Assembly: GCA_003448685.1 (NCBI GenBank)
Contig: DLXW01000252.1
Coordinates: forward strand, 873-7,440
Direction of reading: 5' to 3'
From: Cyanothece sp. UBA12306
Lineage (GTDB): Bacteria > Cyanobacteriota > Cyanobacteriia > Cyanobacteriales > Microcystaceae
DNA: 6,568 nucleotides
The stretch's first letter is position 1; every line of letters begins with the position of its first letter. The notes below the pieces were generated by a model. It was not told the DNA's origin. It searched no databases and was given only the letters and a program-made list of their open reading frames with translations. Below are positions 5,374-6,568 of this stretch, one piece after another. The translations under genes and the position numbers were made by a program.

Positions 5374-6168
5374 ATGACTGATATTATTCCTTACGTCTCC
5401 AAGTTATTTATTTATCCTATTAAATCTTTGGATAAGATTAGTCTTGAAACAGTAACTATTCTCAAAAGTGGTGCATTAAAAGATGATCGAAGGTTAGCTA
5501 TTTTTGATTCATCAGGAAAATTTGTTAATGGTAAACGTAATCACAAAATTCATAGTATTCGTTCTCATTTTAATCTAGAAGATAAGACAATTTCCTTGAG
5601 TATTCAAGGAACAAACGATACTAATATATTTCATCTAGAACAAGATCTTGAAGCATTAACTAATTGGTTAAGTAAATATTTTGGATTTCCAGTGACAATT
5701 AAGCAAAACCCCGAAAGTGGATTTCCTGATGATACATTATCCCCAGGTCCGACTATCATTAGTACCGCAACTTTAGAAGCGATCGCTTCATGGTATCAAG
5801 ATCTTACTGTTGAAGAAATTCGCTCAAGATTTCGTGCTAATATTGAAATCTCAGGAGTTCCTGCTTTTTGGGAAGATCGGCTTTTTACAGTGGCAGGAAA
5901 AACGATAAATTTCCAAATCGGAAATGTACAATTTAGGGGAATTAATCCCTGCCAAAGATGTATTGTAGTTACCCGCGATTCTCAGACAGGAGAACCTACT
6001 CAAAACTTTCAACAAACCTTTATTAATCAGCGACGAAAAACTTTACCGGAATGGGTAGATAAATCACGCTTTAATCATTTTTATAAATTAGCACTAAATA
6101 CTAGATTGCCTGTTACTGAAGTAGGAAAAAAGATTAATCTTGGAGATCAACTGAAAATCAAGCCCTAA
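5374..6168 (+). CDS. MOSC domain-containing protein (MOSC_N + MOSC, YcbX/mARC-like)
   Basis: This 264-residue protein has the two-part layout of YcbX/mARC-type proteins. An N-terminal beta-barrel MOSC_N domain (about 5-110) begins with VSKLFIYPIKSLD and contains the LKDDRRLAIFD segment. A C-terminal MOSC domain (about 125-262) carries RFRANIEISGVPAFWED (152-168), the Cys-bearing motif FRGINPCQRCIVVTRDSQTGE (187-207) and a closing GDQL. In this family the conserved Cys (C193 or C196 here) is known or thought to bind molybdenum cofactor, and mARC/YcbX reduce N-hydroxylated compounds. No ferredoxin-like 2Fe-2S domain is fused, so an external electron donor such as a plant-type ferredoxin would be required (inference). 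An in-frame TTG at 5371 could add one residue, but the ATG is preferred. It stands alone between two intergenic regions and no molybdopterin synthesis gene is near. Confidence 0.88.
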   Translation: MTDIIPYVSKLFIYPIKSLDKISLETVTILKSGALKDDRRLAIFDSSGKFVNGKRNHKIHSIRSHFNLEDKTISLSIQGTNDTNIFHLEQDLEALTNWLSKYFGFPVTIKQNPESGFPDDTLSPGPTIISTATLEAIASWYQDLTVEEIRSRFRANIEISGVPAFWEDRLFTVAGKTINFQIGNVQFRGINPCQRCIVVTRDSQTGEPTQNFQQTFINQRRKTLPEWVDKSRFNHFYKLALNTRLPVTEVGKKINLGDQLKIKP

Positions 6169-6189
6169 CCCATCCTACTTAATGTTCTG

Positions 6190-6218
6190 TTGACAAAAAC
6201 TCTCTAAGGTAATAAAAA
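6190..6218 (+). promoter_or_regulatory. Candidate promoter of the DUF4062 gene
   Basis: A perfect TTGACA (6190-6195) is followed after 17 nt by TAAAAA (6213-6218), a 4/6 match to the -10 consensus. It would give a leader of about 140 nt that includes the 6257-6288 stem-loop. The start lies only 21 nt past the MOSC stop. Confidence 0.4.
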
Positions 6219-6256
6219 CTAGAAATAGACTAACAATTTTGGATTTATTGTAGATT

Positions 6257-6288
6257 TTAAGGGATAGATTCAGGGATTTTTCCCTTAA
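6257..6288 (+). other. Stem-loop in the MOSC-DUF4062 intergenic region
   Basis: TTAAGGGA (6257-6264) pairs exactly with TCCCTTAA (6281-6288) around a 16-nt loop. No T run follows, so it is a poor intrinsic terminator for the MOSC gene. It may instead be a structured part of the DUF4062 leader. Role unknown. Confidence 0.4.
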
Positions 6289-6351
6289 TAGTTAGGAAAG
6301 GAAAGATTAGGTTTTTTGGTCTTTATTATTTTACTTTTTAGTTCAAAAATT

Positions 6352-6361
6352 GAGAGGAAGG
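6352..6361 (+). promoter_or_regulatory. Shine-Dalgarno site of the DUF4062 gene
   Basis: The purine run GAGAGGAAGG contains AGGA (6355-6358) ending 7 nt before the ATG at 6366. It is a strong site and supports that start. Confidence 0.7.
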
Positions 6362-6365
6362 CTAA

Positions 6366-6568
6366 ATGGCTAAGGTGTACATCTCGTCAACCTATGGTGA
6401 TCTAAAAGACTACCGAGAAGCAGTTTATAGAACAATTAGCAGAATGGGACATGATGGGATAGCAATGGAAGACTATGTCGCAACGGGCAAATATCCACCT
6501 TTAGAGAAATGTATGGCAGATGTAGCAGCCTGTGACTGGTATGTGGGGCTTTTTGCCTGGAGATATTA
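6366..6568 (+). CDS. DUF4062 domain-containing protein, N-terminal part (runs off the window)
   Basis: Only the first 67 residues are visible. They match the start of DUF4062: KVYISSTYGDLKDYREAV (3-20), a first strand and loop resembling TIR or nucleotide-binding folds; then MGHDGIAMEDYVATGKYPPLEKCMADVAACDWYVGLFAWRY (27-67), where the alternating Cys-Asp-x-Tyr-Val-Gly and Trp-Arg-Tyr residues are typical. Family members commonly have this domain at the N-terminus of large proteins that continue into NACHT/NB-ARC-type STAND ATPases, WD40 or TPR repeats, or other modules, in signalling and candidate antiphage proteins. Which architecture follows here cannot be seen. The last two bases (TA) leave residue 68 open: it is either Tyr or a stop. 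A strong Shine-Dalgarno site sets it apart from its neighbours and fits an accessory, possibly acquired gene. Confidence 0.85.
   Translation, partial: MAKVYISSTYGDLKDYREAVYRTISRMGHDGIAMEDYVATGKYPPLEKCMADVAACDWYVGLFAWRY

Noticed and set aside
1..6568. tRNA, rRNA or CRISPR array
   Set aside because: No cloverleaf-like T-arm and anticodon arrangement, no rRNA-like segment, and no regularly spaced repeats with unique spacers were seen on either strand.

Overview
The window looks like chromosomal DNA of a low-GC unicellular or colonial cyanobacterium of the Crocosphaera/Cyanothece/Gloeothece kind. The evidence is three HIP1 octamers (GCGATCGC at 126-133, 687-694 and 5779-5786), heptamer tandem repeats, mostly weak Shine-Dalgarno sites, and a DUF3038-DUF4335 gene pair, which is a cyanobacterial hallmark. 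This placement is inferred from sequence character; no database was searched.

Layout: (1) 1-850 holds a minus-strand gene for an exported PEP-CTERM protein. It has a near-consensus promoter with an 8-G tract in the spacer and a leader that can fold in two mutually exclusive ways. (2) 850-1610 is a graveyard: a 121-bp inverted-repeat element abuts the C-terminal half of a dead TnpB gene (IS200/IS605-type transposon nuclease), whose right-end hairpin survives. (3) 1625-3766 carries two minus-strand metabolic genes, apt (adenine salvage) followed by a hydantoinase B/oxoprolinase-type gene without its A partner. (4) 3767-3909 is a divergent promoter region. (5) 3910-5192 is a translationally coupled DUF3038/DUF4335 operon of unknown function, the second product having one membrane segment. 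(6) 5193-5373 is an intergenic region with a perfect 11-bp inverted repeat enclosing 52 nt. (7) 5374-6168 encodes a MOSC-domain protein. (8) 6366 to the window end is the start of a DUF4062 protein, a family often forming the N-terminus of large multidomain NTPases linked to conflict or signalling systems; only 67 residues are visible.

The genes do not form one pathway. The best candidates for undescribed biology are the PEP-CTERM control region (possible promoter-spacer phase variation plus a switchable leader), the DUF3038/DUF4335 pair, the stem-loop before the MOSC gene, and the truncated DUF4062 locus, which needs downstream sequence.
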